Source: Phytophthora quininea (taxonomy: Eukaryota > Oomycota > Peronosporomycetes > Peronosporales > Peronosporaceae). From it: a stretch of 64,000 nucleotides of DNA. The notes under the pieces are model-generated. The model saw only the letters and a program-made list of their open reading frames with translations. It ran no database searches and was not told the origin of the DNA. Position 1 is the stretch's first letter; each line of letters starts with the position of its first letter. The DNA lies in the NCBI GenBank assembly GCA_011947345.1, contig JAAVTG010000519.1:434001-498000 (forward strand), read 5' to 3'. The position numbers and the translations under genes are program-made. Below, piece by piece: positions 43,482 to 55,968 of the stretch.

Positions 43482-43834
43482 TGTAGTATGTCCCGGGTAG
43501 TTGTAGTCTGATGACCAACACAACACACAACAGTGTGGGAGCTACCCCACAACAATATAGCTGAATGTATTGTATGAAAGCTTCCCAAGCACTTGAGGGC
43601 TTGGAAGCTAATCGAGAACTGGCGTTGTAGGTCAGCTACAACGCTCAATGCAATCGTAAATGTGCAGTTTGACATACAAACTCCAAGTACAGCAACCGGG
43701 TCAGGCACTGGCAGCCTAGCCGGTTGCATCGTATGCGGTTCGTGTCCACAACTGGGAGCTGGTGGACACTTCTGTTATCGAACTCTGGCGCCTGTATAGG
43801 TGGAGTCAAGCTGAAACGCCTGGAATCCACTACA
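43482..43834 (-). repeat. 3' LTR (left copy)
   Basis: 353 bp, TGTAGT...ACTACA. Differs from the other LTR at about one base (G vs A near 43738). On the minus strand it is preceded by a G-rich polypurine-like tract (C-G-G-G-G-G-C-A-G at 43835-43843). Confidence 0.93.
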
Positions 43835-44402
43835 CTGCCCCCGAAGCTTGGATCCACCGTCGCTATCTCCACGGCACCGCTCACGGCCTTCGCTGCTATC
43901 ACCACCTTTGTGGCAATCAGTGTCAGGAGAGCCGCAATGCCATGCCGCTTCAGTAAAGCCAACGTGACCTCAAACCGTGTAATCATCACCAGGGGTGATC
44001 ATTGCCAAGGTAGCATCGTTCTTTCGTCACAGGCACCAATTCCGAGCCACGCGCGGTGTCCGTCCTTGGTCCTGCTTACGACGACCGGAAAGATAGGGGT
44101 TGCCGAAATGCTCCTCAAGCATTTGGCGGTGGCGCTCGACCGCACGCCCATTAACTGCGACGTCGGCGAGAACGACGAGGAAAACGTTCACCCCGAGGTG
44201 AAGTTTTGTCAGGCGTGGAGCCTTGGGTTGTTGACGACTCTGCAGCAGCAGCAGCCATCGATCTTGTCCGTCGGCCTGGAGGCTCAGGTGGAGGGCCGTC
44301 TCTGGCCAGCATTTGTTGTCCACTGGCCTCAGTCGACCGGACCGGACGCTGGGCAACTTCTCGTGCTCCAGCGTCGGCGTCACCACTTCCTTGGGAGTGT
44401 CG
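43835..44402 (-). other. 3' internal region of the gypsy element after the chromodomain
   Basis: Overlapping open frames on both strands. One minus-strand frame at about 43850-43990 has a hydrophobic, alanine-rich stretch. I cannot decide whether any is expressed. Confidence 0.4.
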
Positions 44403-47400
44403 TCATGAACTCCGTTGCTCAGGCTTGTGGCTTCGCTTCCTACCAGACAGTCGACGTCGTCTCGAACCCGTGTTGCCCGCAGGCACACTCGGGCCACTGG
44501 TAGTCGTAATTGTGTGCATGGAATCGGCAGACGCATGTCCCAGAGGCACCGCGTCCTGGGTTCGATCTTCACACAGCTGTAACCAGCGCTCACTGAGTCG
44601 CTGATCATCTGCTTTGTCCACATAATTTCCCACCAACACACGAATCTCCTTGGCGAGGCTAACCATCGGCTCGTACGAGTCTTCGATCGACTGTAAACCT
44701 TTCCACCCCACCAAGATCTCGAAATCGTCAATGTCGGCGTTCCACCTGTGGTTCTTGAGGCTGTCTACGGCTAACAGAATGCCCTGCGAAGCTACGTGCT
44801 CCAAGAGCTCGTCAGTCACCTCAAGACTGTCGTCGGCATAGAATTTTAACCGCGACGCGTGTACATCCATCTCGTCACCAGTGACAAGGTGTTGCACTCG
44901 AAAGGAGTGTGCATCGGCACGCAGCACTCGATAAGGCCCAATCCGTGTGACCTGTAGTTTGTTTCCGTGTCTCTCATCTACTCGAGAACGCAGAACAAAG
45001 TCTCCAACATCAAAGTTCACGAGCCTCTCTCCTCGCTGGCGCTTCTTGTTCAGCAGCCGTTGCTTTAGACGTTGGTTCTCCACGAGGCAGTGCATCGCGT
45101 GTACACTGTCACGAAGGTCAGCAAGAAATCCATCGATCTCGTTGCTGTTGGGTACGTTCTGATATTCACCGCTTTCGGGCAGGTAAAACTCACGGAGTGG
45201 TGTCGGGCACTGCAGCCCTGTAAACAATTCCACCGGCGCCCTGTTACCCAGCGATGGCACGGGCGAGTGATTTAAACTTGATTGCACCATGGGCACAAGG
45301 TATATCCAGTCCTTGTAGCTAATCTTGTACTCCAAGATCATGGCCCTCATGACCTGCAGAATATCTCGATTGACTCGTTCTATCGAGCCATTTATCCACG
45401 GGCAATAAGCTGGCGTGAACGTCTGCTGCGATCGCAAACGCCTGCACAGTTCACTAACCACTTCATTCTTAAAGTGACCCCCGTTGTCTGAAATCCACAC
45501 CGGCGGAATCCCAAACCGTGAGTGCCAAGCCAGCAACGCTTCAACCACCACGCGGCTGTCTGCTGTGTCTGCCACGGTCAACTCACAGTAATGTGTTGCG
45601 TGGTCTTTCAGGACCAGCAGGTACTTGCTGTTGCCATAGCTTTCACCCATGTAAAGGAAATCAAAATGAAGAACTCCATTTCGCGTAGTGCAGTTGATCG
45701 TTTCTCCCCATGGACGTGGGATAATTTTCCCCCTCGCGAATGCTGACACAGCAGACACTGTCCAACAAACGCTGCTACAATCGCAGAGAGATGGTCGATC
45801 GCGAAAATTCGGCGCAAGTGTGCAGTCATGGCCTGTTGGCCCCGATGACCTTGGGCTCCACAATGCGCGATAATGCAGAGTCGCTGTATCAAGTTCTTGG
45901 CCTCTGGAGGAATCCAAACACGGCCATCCACTGTGAAAGGACCATCGTCACCGCGCACCGCTTCCGTTGGCGGCATCGCGGCGCTCTGGATCCCAGCAAT
46001 CTCCGCAAAAGTAGGCCAAACAAATTGTTCATCATCTAGCGGGCGTAATTGGATCGGAGGACCAGCATCGGTAGGCGTGGCACGTTGACGCACGGTCTTC
46101 AACCGCTTGACTGTAGCGACGGGTGTATGGTTGCCAGCCCAGCGCGAAATCATATCAGCCCAAACGTTCTCCGGTCCCGGCACATGTTCTACCACGTAAC
46201 GAAAGTTCATCAATTTCATCGACCAACGTAGTAACTTGCCCTTGACATGTTTTTCACGCTGTCGTGTGGAGCGAACACGTGAATAAGATTCCGGTGGTCA
46301 CAGTACATGCGGAACGGCTTCGGACGCAGCAGCAAATAGTCCAGCTTGTCGCAAGCGACAACTATCGGCAGCGCTTCTTTCTCAATTACTGTCCAATTCT
46401 TCTGGCTTCCAGTAAAGGTTCCACTCATGCAATGCAGCAGCCGATGGGGTTGTTTGGTGGCCGGTAACTTGGGATCAAAGTTTTCCACTTGAGTTACGAT
46501 GAGCGACCATCCAATGTCCGACGCATCGGTGAACAAACAGGTCGTAGAGGCATCATTCGGAAAGGCCAAAGTAGCCGACGTGGCCAAAAGATCCTTGACG
46601 TCATCGAATGCCTGCCGCTCTTCCGTGTTGAGCGTGATCTCGATACCCGCAGCAGCACGGCGTGTGCGTTTAGTAGCCGCGAGCGCAACATCGAGACGTT
46701 TTTGTAAGGGTGCAACATGCCTTGCGAAGTCAACGATACTCTCGCGCATCCAGTTGATCGCACATACGAATTGCTGCAACTCTCCAGCAGTGACAGGGTA
46801 AGGCATGGCGCGAAGTGTGTCGATCCGGGTCGAGTCGTGTCGAACGCCGTTCGAGTTCAGCACTCGGCCACACCATTTGACCTCTGTTTGGTACAGGCTC
46901 GACTTCTTGGCACTCAGCTTAAGGCCAAATTGGTTCAACAGAGAGAAAACTCCGCGAGCTTGTCTAGGTAGGTATCCAAGTCAACAGCGTACAGTAACAA
47001 GTCGTCGATCCAGATAAGTAGATGCTTGTAGAGTAGGCTGGCGAAACACTCTTCCAAGTCTTCTGGAAAAATATTGCCGCGTCACTGCAGCCTTGTGGGA
47101 CTCGCTTTGGCGTGAAAATCTTCTGGTCGGTCATGTAGGAGAAGATTTCCTGACAGATCTCAGCAAGAGGCATCTGCCAGAAGCCTTTAAGGAAATCGAA
47201 CAGGCCAAAGTGATTGTTTCCACGCGCATGTTCCATTACCACAGATAAAATCGGCATTACCGCTGCCATCACGTCCGTCTTGGAGTTGACTGCTCGGTAA
47301 TCCGTCGTCTGGCGTAAATCCATGAAGTCCGAGGATTTCTTCACCGGTAGTACGGGGCTCGACCAGCGGCTTCCTGGATTTTCGTACACCAATCCTAGAT

Positions 47401-48880
47401 CCACCAAACGAGAGTTAAAATCTTGTAGGAAAGCACGAATGTGAGGAGGGTATTTCCGGGGCTTACACTTAGCTGGTTGAGCCCCGTCTTGCAAGCGCAC
47501 TTCAAGTGGCGGGACGTTGGCAGGAGGGTCTGCCTGCAACTCCAAGCGCCACACATCGTAAGCGTGCACGATAGTCCTCAACTGCTCCACTCGTTCCGTT
47601 GGGAATCCATTCTCCACCGCACGTTCCACAAGTTTTTCCACTGCGGCAAAAATGTCATCACTAGTTGGGGTTTGCTCACTCGAACCGATCGGCATCTCGT
47701 CTGCCTCGAGCTCAATCGGGTCGCCACTCGTTTCGTCTTCATTGCGATCAGCTAGCTGCTCCAACTGTCTATCGACGTCGATACCGAGTAGTGTCAACAA
47801 ATCGTTCCCCACTATGAATTCATCGTCATCCACATCCACAATCAACACATCCACAGCTTCCATCGGCTCCACGGCTCCAACCGCAGTGTGAATTAGGATG
47901 TGGAGACGGGCCTTTGCTCTGGCCGTCACCCACATGGCACCAAACGCTTGAGTGCGAACAGGGTCTGCCAAAGGCTCTGCAACGACGCCTGGGTCTGTGG
48001 CACACAGCTGCTCCCAGTGTGAACGACCAATTACAGTGTAATCTGATCCACTGTCGGGGCAATATGGAAGCTCCAACACACCGTTAATCGTCACTTGGCG
48101 TTCAGCACTCGGCAGCATCTCTCCAAGGCGCTTCAGTCGCGTCTTCTTGGCGGTCCTTGCCTCGCGTAGCTTTTTGCGCAGCTCAGTCTTCTCGCTCTCG
48201 GTTGCCTTGGGGCATTCCCTCAGCCAGTGCATCTCTTGGCACTTCGGGCACGGACTGGGTGGCTTCCTGGACGATTTGCCCGCCGGCTTCGACTTCTTCT
48301 CCGTCGACACGTTGGACTTGGCAGCAGCGGCGTTATTGGTAAGCGACTCGGGCTGCTTGTCGTTGGAGTTCCAGCGCTTCTTTGACTTTGGAGCTTGGCT
48401 GGCCTTGCGAACGTCGCGGTCACGTGTAGCCGGCTCCTTCTGCGTCTTCAATCGCAGGAACTGCCGCTCATGTTCGCGAGCCTTGTCGACGATGAGCGTG
48501 AATAGCTCGGACGGGTTGGAGGCCGCGGGCTTGTGTGTAAAGCGCACGCATTGCTTGACTTCTTGCTTCAGCGTGGTCGGCATCAGCGACGACACCAGGC
48601 GCTTCCCTTGCTCGCGTGATCCTTCCATCCCGCTGAAACAATCCGTCAGTCCGTTGTCCTTCACTATCTTGTTGAATGACTTAAAGTAGTCGAGCACGCG
48701 GGCCTCAACATCACTCTCAGCCATGTTCATCTTCAACTCCTTCTTGAAAAGAGCTTTGATGTCCGGCAGCGTGTCGTTCTTCACGCTATCAACGATGTGC
48801 TTGATATCTGCAATCAACACGCCTTCGGTCACAGTTTCAGTCGCTACTCGCAGCTTCAGGGTGCAGAAGACTTCGAGCAA
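44403..48880 (-). CDS. Gag-Pol polyprotein of the gypsy element (several frame changes)
   Basis: The gag part continues upstream to about 49095 in another frame. Visible domains on the minus strand: CCHC zinc knuckle near 48245, aspartic protease D-S-G-S-D near 48055, reverse transcriptase with an I-D-D active-site core near 47000-47010, RNase H (T-D-A-S-D near 46540), zinc-binding H...H...C...C and the integrase core (D-F-L-Y-M-G, S-D-N-G-G-H-F, and a Glu in G-S-I-E-R-V-N) between 45800 and 45350. A chromodomain near 44790-44600 may direct insertion to particular chromatin. Frame changes occur near 48945, 46950-47060, 46220 and 45800-45900. Gag assembles particles; Pol copies RNA to DNA and integrates it. 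Confidence 0.88.
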
Positions 48881-49244
48881 CTCGGGGTCGAACGCTTGGG
48901 CAATTGACTCGACGACGGCGGCGTAGGTCTCCCCGACACACGGCAGCGCGCCTTGAGCTTATCCTCGTAGTCCTTACGCTCTCGTTGCCACTTGACGAGA
49001 GCCTCATGCGAGATAGACTCGATCTTGGGCGGTAAAATTGGCGTGAAAAGCGGTACGGATCCCGTCAATCCACCACCGTTGGCTGACATTGTCAATCAGC
49101 ACTTGAACTTGGTCTTCAGATAGTCGCTGGACGGTAGCACACAAGTTGAAGCGCACGTCGACCAGCGAGGTATCCACTTGACGTCTCAGCACTTCAGGTC
49201 GCGCCGTAGACGAGTAGTAGATCTTTCTCTACTAAAGATATCTT

Positions 49245-49597
49245 TGTAGTATGTCCCGGGTAGTTGTAGTCTGATGACCAACACAACACACAACAGTGTG
49301 GGAGCTACCCCACAACAATATAGCTGAATGTATTGTATGAAAGCTTCCCAAGCACTTGAGGGCTTGGAAGCTAATCGAGAACTGGCGTTGTAGGTCAGCT
49401 ACAACGCTCAATGCAATCGTAAATGTGCAGTTTGACATACAAACTCCAAGTACAGCAACCGGGTCAGGCACTGGCAGCCTAGCCGGTTGCATCGTATGCA
49501 GTTCGTGTCCACAACTGGGAGCTGGTGGACACTTCTGTTATCGAACTCTGGCGCCTGTATAGGTGGAGTCAAGCTGAAACGCCTGGAATCCACTACA
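49245..49597 (-). repeat. 5' LTR (right copy)
   Basis: 353 bp, same ends as the left LTR. The sequence following it on the minus strand begins AAGATATCTTTAGTAGAG, which is palindromic and does not match the TGG start of a usual tRNA primer-binding site. Confidence 0.93.
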
Positions 49598-49602
49598 TAT
49601 CG
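49598..49602. repeat. target-site duplication, right copy (TATCG)
   Basis: Matches 43477-43481 on the other side of the gypsy element. Confidence 0.85.
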
Positions 49603-49942
49603 ATCGATTGTTTTGTCTCTCCGCCACACAGTGTCAAACGAACGTAAAAACTTGACTGCTGCTTTTACTCCTCCTCGGCAAGGATTTCGACACTGTTCTT
49701 TGTCCTCGATAATGTTTTCTCGCGGGTGAAGCGTTTTGGAGGAGAACTGTTTTGTATCTGGTGGCAATGCTAATCGATATGGATGATTGTACAAGTTTAT
49801 TCTGACAACCCTTCTGGGGGACTGTGAATATATACAGGGAGTAGCGGCAATATGCAAGGGTTCAACGATTCAAGTGCTGAAGGTGTATACTATACAAAAG
49901 GCAAATCAAATCTGACCGGTGCCCAAACGTACTGTATTAACG
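49603..49942. other. no feature recognised
   Basis: Flank of the LTR element. Minus-strand frames are open but not recognisable. Confidence 0.4.
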
Positions 49943-50161
49943 CTAACATTGACTCGTATTAAATACGATTCTACTTACGGGCAAACAGAACTCCGCCTGC
50001 GCCAATGCGCTTAGCTTCCTATGATTCCAGTCCGGGTACTTGGGATGCTGGCGGCACACTTGCAGCTGCTGTTCCTTCGTCATGCGGACGTGCTTGGGTC
50101 GGGAGGCACAGTGCATTGCGGCCATGCAGGCGTTCTTGCTTGTCGGGCACACGCAGTGCAT
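49943..50161 (-). pseudogene. CENP-B/pogo-type HTH transposase fragment
   Basis: M-T-K-E-Q-Q-L-Q-V-C, W-N-H-R-K-L-S-A-L-A-Q-A-E-F resembles the first helix-turn-helix of pogo/Tigger transposases. The rest of the protein is missing. Confidence 0.4.
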
Positions 50162-50321
50162 CGGAAGATCTCGTTTGAATTTTGGGCGGGAAATTCAAAT
50201 TTTCAGTAGTGGATGCAGTTCCTGCTCAACAGCATATGTATGCCGAACTAACGTTATAAGTTGTCAATGCATATTGCCGCTACGCCTGTAATGTTTCGGC
50301 CAACCAAACTATCGGATGAGG

Positions 50322-53300
50322 CTACAGGTACAGAACAATGACAAGAAAATGTACTAGTTCTGTGAATCGTTCCGTATTACTGACACCCAACCCAAAACAG
50401 AACGATATTCACCGTTCTATGTACCGGACAGCTGTTGATCAAAGAAAAGCGGGAGCTCGACTGCTGATGAGTGTACACAGCAATGTCTAAATTTCTGAAA
50501 TCCAGGATAGCGCAGCGCGCGAAATCTGCCAAGTCGGTGTTCGGTACCGAACCGTGTACAAATTATACCGAACAATACAAAACGTGCTATTCAAAGGTAA
50601 CTATTCTGCACTTGCAGCAGTGCAAGTGCATGACGAAGGTATTTCAGCCTGTAGTACTCCAGGGCGCCGAACACAGAATCTCCCAGCTCTGAAGCGCCAG
50701 CCAGTCGTATCTCCACGAATAGCAGCGCTTGGACGCCGCAATTAAATCCATCGAAATGACGCGTCCTGTCGTCGCGCACGAACTCCATCTCCCTGTTGTC
50801 CCTGTCTCCGAAGGGTTCCTTGGCCATGGTCTCAGTCTCTTCGTAGTGCTCAAGCGAAGAGTTAAAAACTACACACACCGGCCGGTGAGCCATTTTCTCC
50901 ACGTTACTTTGCTTCGGACTTGGCTTGTCGTTCGGGTAGTAAATTCCAGTTGGGTCACCACGGCGAAGCATTCCAGGTCCACGCCGTCCTGAAAGCCCCC
51001 CACACACACACTCTCTCTCTCCAGCACGCTCCTTTCGCTTTTCCGGCGTCGGAAATGAGCAAAAGTCCGGGCAAATTATTCCCACGCGGGGTGATTCTGC
51101 CTGATCTGGAAGAGTGCCAACGTAATACATGTATCATTCAGCCAATTTTGGCTAGTAAACTCGAACACTTGTAACCCGAGCAAGTGTTCGCCTTGGACGG
51201 TGCTAAACCCCAACCTGCAAAACCTGCAGGCCAATATCGACTCTTCCTGCGCAACACCGATAGCAAAACCAATCAGCTGCAGATCTCTCGCCAAATGATA
51301 CCCAGCGAACCTTTGTTGACGACACGGATTCGTCGAGCCCAGCAGGGATGCCCAGCTTGAGAAAGTCTTCCAGCTGATCAACCCAGCCCATAGCCCTCTT
51401 GACAATATTGAGTGTCCGCTGCGTGTCGTGATATTTTGCCATTGTCAAGATCTGCGTGCCTGATACAGCGATCTTCGTGCCCTGGTTCAGCTTGATTTGC
51501 ATGATGACCGTGTCCGTCTCATCTTCATCCAATGATAGTTTACCTAGCGCGATATAATCATGGAGGTCAGTGAGGTGTTGATTGAGCGACACTTTATCCA
51601 GCACAATATCGTGATCTGGCGCTCCAGTGAACGTCAGGGACGTCGTTCTGGCGTCTCGGTACTTTGTAGCGAAGGAGACGCGAATCCTGTCGATCTAAAA
51701 CCATGCACAGGACACAGTCAGTCGCCAGCAGCTGCCAACCGACCGGAAACCGACCAACACAGAGCGGAGAGACTTACCACTGGAGCGCAGAGTCCATAGG
51801 AAACGTGATGGTCCAGCAGCAGCTGTAACTGCGACAGCGTGGGCTTGTCCTTGGTAGCCCCGTACACCATCTCATCCGCTTCCTTCCGCAGCGTTACCAT
51901 GCACTGGTTTTTCGATTCGCCATGTTGCTGCTTTCTACGAGTATTGTCGTCGGCCTTCGTGGCAACTTGGAACTTGAAGCTAAGTGGAATATTTTTGGTA
52001 GCGGAAATGTCTTCGGACTTTGAGAGTTGAGTGGCTTCAAGTTGCTCCAACTGCTGTCTGTCTGCATGCCCACCTCCCTGCGCCGCTTGTGTCGCTTCGA
52101 ACACTGGTATTTCATTGTCTGCTTCTCGTTCTGTCGCAATTGTCGACGTGATGGAGGCAATCGGTTCTTGTTTGATGGACACTTCACCACGTGAATTCTG
52201 CTAGGTGTTGCACTTATCCACATGATCCATCTGCCGTTGATATGGGTGAACGGAACCACAGTCTCGTACATCCTGCATGTGTGCCGGTAATAATACACAT
52301 ACCGACACGGCAGCAATTGCGTCTTCGTAAAAATGCACGAGCAGGTGAAATCCTATCCAACCGAACGGGTAGCTTAGTACAATACCGAACATGTACAAAA
52401 CCAAACAGAACACTTACTTCGAGTCGGACATGATGGACGGACATCTTCTCGGGATTTCCGATGGCAATAGCACCATCAGTGCCTTTGGAGACATCGCATC
52501 TCGTCGCAGCAGCCACAGCAAACTTAAACCCTCCTGTATCAAACACCAGTTAGCAAAATAGCTTCACCAAATACTACAGCACATTCACATACCGATGTCA
52601 GCTCAAATGCATGACAACTGACGATGCTGCACAGCTTTTCCAGTTCGCAAATAAGCACAGGGTCCATTCGCGTCAGATCCCCGTCATCTCGTAGCAGCCG
52701 AGTTCCCACGCGCAAGAGCTCAGCGTCGTACTCGTCCTCGCAAATGTCCTGAAGCAACAGCAACGTCCCCACGCACTGTGTCATATCAAGCGTCGGCTTC
52801 AACAAGTGCTTCAACTTGGCCCACGTTGACTCGATTCTAGACAGCAGTCACGTTAGCAACGCATTTAAGAAGATTGTTTACCTATGTTCATACCGATTGT
52901 TTGTGTTGTTCCCGAGGTGTGCCATGTTGCCTCGCTTGAGAGATACCCATTCGTCCTGGATAGGATCCCAATATTGGTAAAGCGGGTGCGACGGAATGCC
53001 ATCTAATTTTGCCGGCAGCAGCCCTCGGCATCTCTGGTATGCTTGATCGGGAGTGACATACACGAGTGTACTCATGATGTCAATCAACTCTTGCTTGTTT
53101 TCCTTCGTGCCTAAGTACAACTACTTCACCTGCGCTAAACAATAAGTCAGCAAATTGCAATTTTCAGCAAAGGCGACGAAGATTTACCTGCTTGTTCATG
53201 TACTTAATTGCATGGTACTGGCACAACAGCATCCGCGCAGAAGGGAAGAACCTCTTAACACATCGCGCTCCTTGAAATCCTTGTCATTCACAATTACTTT

Positions 53301-54475
53301 CACTTTACGCCACGGATTGTTTTGCTGGAAGGCTTTGCACGCGTCTCTCATGTTGGCTTTTGACTCGGAAGTCATCCGTGTATGCTGTACGTATGTCCTT
53401 TGCAGTTAATGTCGTGAAGCAGGAAACTAAATAACTTGTAGCGATTCTTGTTTGTGCCAAACGTGGCGTCAACCATGAGCACCTCGGGGAAGGCTGCGAA
53501 GAGTCGTCTCATGTTTCTCGTCTGAAAAACAATCGTCTTGGCCAAGTCCTTGTCATCTCGGTAAATAGTAGACGCTGCTTCGCTGTTACTAATGCAGACG
53601 CCTCGAAGGAGACGCTCCGTACGCTGCTCGTCGGTAAATCCTGCGTTGGTTAGAGTCGTCAACTTCGCCAAGGTATTGTGCACATCCTTCAGTGTGGCGA
53701 ATTTCCCTAACAAGCAACCAAACTTAGTTCGGTAACTGGTTCGATAAATATTCTGTAGCATTACACACCAGTCACCTCGCGAAGGTAAAACAAAATGCCT
53801 TTGGCTTCGCTCCAGCATTGTGCTTGTTGATTGCAGCTGCAAGCAACTCTGGGTCATCGATGCGACGATTTTCAGGGTATTAGTTGAAGACACGATCGCC
53901 GACTGCGTGATTGTGAGCCCCATCCGGGGAAGACACCATGATGCGAATTTTGCCTGGACTGATGAGCGACACAGTAGCGTTCAGGCGTGCCGGGCACTCC
54001 GTTGTCCGTATGATCTTGTGTCACCGCTTGCCTTTTCCCCGCGTCTCTCGGTCAAAACCATGTGTACACTGCAAAGTCCTGGCGCGTCACAAATGCAACA
54101 GGAATACGAACAGTGACGTGTCTGGTATAGCGTTTGCGGGAGGCAAGCTGGTCTTCCACCTGCTTATTTCTCGAGTGAACCGATTTGGACGTCCTCGTGC
54201 GAAAAATCTGGTGCGTCTTCTCTGCGAACACCTCCAAAGCAGCATCGAACTCTTCCCAAGACCGGTACTGACGCTCAAATCCACGTAAAATACTATTACC
54301 GTCTCCGCATCCATAGTCAGGGTCGACCCCCCTCCTCTCCTTCATCTACACTGACGTCTGCAACGGGGTTTGCTGGCAAAGAAGCATCGTCAGAAAGTGG
54401 CACATGGAGGTACTGTTCGGTGATTGTTCGGTGCCTGTAGGACCGACCAGTTACCGAAGTGTTCTGTACCTGTAG
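50322..54475 (-). mobile_element. MULE-type transposon, possible 16-bp inverted ends
   Basis: CTACAGGTACAGAACA at 50322-50337 and its reverse complement at 54460-54475 bracket a minus-strand MULE transposase. The similarity does not extend beyond about 16 bp and I see no convincing 8-11-bp target duplication, so the limits are tentative. Minus-strand frames at 51203-52182 and 50591-51130 inside the span are unassigned. Confidence 0.45.
52200..54345 (-). pseudogene. MULE transposase with DDE core and SWIM finger (frame changes)
   Basis: The N-terminal domain near 54270-54150 reads W-E-E-F-D-A-A-L-E-V-F-A-E-K-T-H-Q-I-F-R-T-R-T. The MULE catalytic part is at 53510-53390 (F-P-E-V-L-M-V-D-A-T-F-G-T-N-K-N-R-Y), followed in another frame by N-D-K-D-F-K-E and F-F-P-S-A-R-M-L-L-C-Q-Y-H-A-I-K near 53310-53190, and then a helical region to 52600. 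A SWIM-like finger (L-L-P-C-R-Y-V-Y-Y-Y-R-H) lies at 52320-52280. MULE transposases cut and paste by a DDE mechanism. At least three frame changes and possible introns leave activity doubtful; the motif set itself is clear. Confidence 0.72.
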
Positions 54476-54624
54476 ACACTATCTCGCTGAATCGTTTTAT
54501 CTAATTAGAATATGTTGTTACCCTAACCATTGAGACGAATTCCGACAAATATTTGTCGGAAGTCGACAAAAATATGTACATTAGAACCAAGTCATTCAAA
54601 TGTTATAAAAATATTCTGACGACT

Positions 54625-55202
54625 ACCGAATTTCGGCAATGGGTGGCCCCCTCAGACCACTTCGCAAAGGGGCCAACCAAAAGTTGCATCAACTTTTGCT
54701 CGACTTTGTTGTTATTGGTTGAAAAGCGCAACCGCTCGCCAATGCATCATTCCCGCAAAAACCAGTTCAGCAGCATGCCCAGGCGTGACACGAGATGCAC
54801 TGTGGCCGAGAAGCTTCACATCGTGCTCGAGGCTGAGCAAAGAACCGTGAAAGGAACGGCGTGAAGGTATACCGGAGTGTATCCATCCCAGATTCGTCGG
54901 TGGCACGATAGCAAAGCGAGACTCGAGGAGGCTGTGCAGAGGAACCCGCGAGCGCGCTCAATTTCAAGAGGACGACCACCGCTCTCACCAAACCTCGAAG
55001 CCCAAGTCGCTGCTTGCGTATTACAGCGTTTCTGCGCATTCTCTGAGTGCCTTAGATCTTCCGCAACGGTAGTAAATTGATTTGCAAAGTCGGAACGTCA
55101 ACAAAACATCGCACATCATTTACTATTGAAAACACGTTTGGTGTGTGTGTGGGGGGAGCAAATCCCGCAAAATGAGGGGGCCATCCATTGCCGAAATTCG
55201 GT
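54625..55202 (+). mobile_element. small TIR element carrying a transposase HTH fragment
   Basis: A 30-bp inverted repeat at 54625-54654 and 55173-55202 (29/30 match, begins ACCGAATTTCGGCAATG). Between them a plus-strand frame encodes C-T-V-A-E-K-L-H-I-V-L-E-A-E-Q, then Y-P-S-Q-I-R-R-W-H-D and R-G-R-P-P-L-S-P, the layout of an HTH domain plus linker of a DDE transposase, broken by a stop near 54863. Likely a deletion derivative, about 578 bp. Confidence 0.65.
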
Positions 55203-55205
55203 GGT

Positions 55206-55968
55206 CAGAATCCAAGATAGACATCTTGCCATTGGTCCTGCTACTATTTCAAAGCTATCAGAAGAGGCATCCTGCCACCAGTATGAATCTCTCTTCGTTT
55301 GTGTCAGGGAACACGCAAAGGCTAGCACCACCGGAGTCAGCGCTTTCGAGCGCATGCTCAAAGCCGAGAACGTATCCATGGCTGAGATTCAAGCATGCGT
55401 TCTCGGTGATAAGATAGGCAAGACTCTTGCGGCCGTAGTGGACCGCTTTGGCTACTACCGAGCCATCTACGAAGGTAAGAAAGGCAAGTTAGCGCCCAAC
55501 ACAGCGATTTCATACTTTAGAACTGTTTTTTTTTACACGCATCCACATCTTAGAGCTTCTATTGAGCTGATCCTTCTTAAGCAAGGAAAGATATTAGAAA
55601 AGCATTGCATAAAGCGTGGAAATGAGAAGTTTACTAACAAGACACCACCTTGTACAAAAGCTGACCTACATTCACTTATTCTCTATGTCCACAGCAACGC
55701 GGCCGCCTCGTCGGATTACGAAGACACTGCGCTTGCATGTCTGACGTGGCACTGCTTTGGGCGATCGTCGGATCTCGGCTACGTCTGCAAGCAGCATATC
55801 ACAATGTTGGGATTTTCTAAGGAACTGAAGGCGGCGGGGAAAAGAGGTTTCCTGCAGGGAAGGTCATCACCTTGCCCAGCGCGGCCTCGCCCGAATAGAT
55901 GCACGTTCAAGCACCATGGTTTTCTACCTAATATACGGGGCTACAGCATGCAGTCCCCAGGTGGGTAG
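55206..55968 (+). pseudogene. Crypton-like tyrosine-recombinase fragment
   Basis: An open frame with the oomycete pattern K-A-D-L-H-S-L-I-L-Y...T-A-L-A-C-L-T-W-H-C-F-G-R-S-S-D-L, typical of Crypton/tyrosine-recombinase proteins, in which the Arg of G-R-S-S-D-L lies at the first catalytic block. The frame ends at 55968 and the C-terminal catalytic R...Y part is not found. DNA-binding GCR1_C sequence, the usual Crypton partner domain, appears at 57560-57720 after an unrelated-looking GC-rich insert. Confidence 0.5.

Larger units (their letters stand above)
43482..49597 (-). mobile_element. Ty3/gypsy LTR retrotransposon with chromodomain, recent insertion
   Basis: A 6,116-bp element read on the minus strand, bounded by 353-bp LTRs with TGTAGT...ACTACA ends and a TATCG duplication. 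Order from the right: LTR, gag, CCHC knuckle, protease, reverse transcriptase, RNase H, integrase, chromodomain, LTR. LTR copies differ at about one site, so the insertion is young. Several frame changes in gag-pol are therefore more likely consensus errors or very recent damage than long decay. No TGG-type primer-binding site follows the 5' LTR. Confidence 0.92.

Noticed and set aside
43724..44503. 259-residue plus-strand open frame across the left LTR and 3' end of the gypsy element
   Set aside because: It starts inside the LTR, runs antisense to the element, and resembles no family. Most likely a chance frame.
44027..44731. 234-residue minus-strand frame overlapping the end of the gypsy polyprotein
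   Set aside because: Overlaps the chromodomain frame in another phase and has the composition of a shadow.
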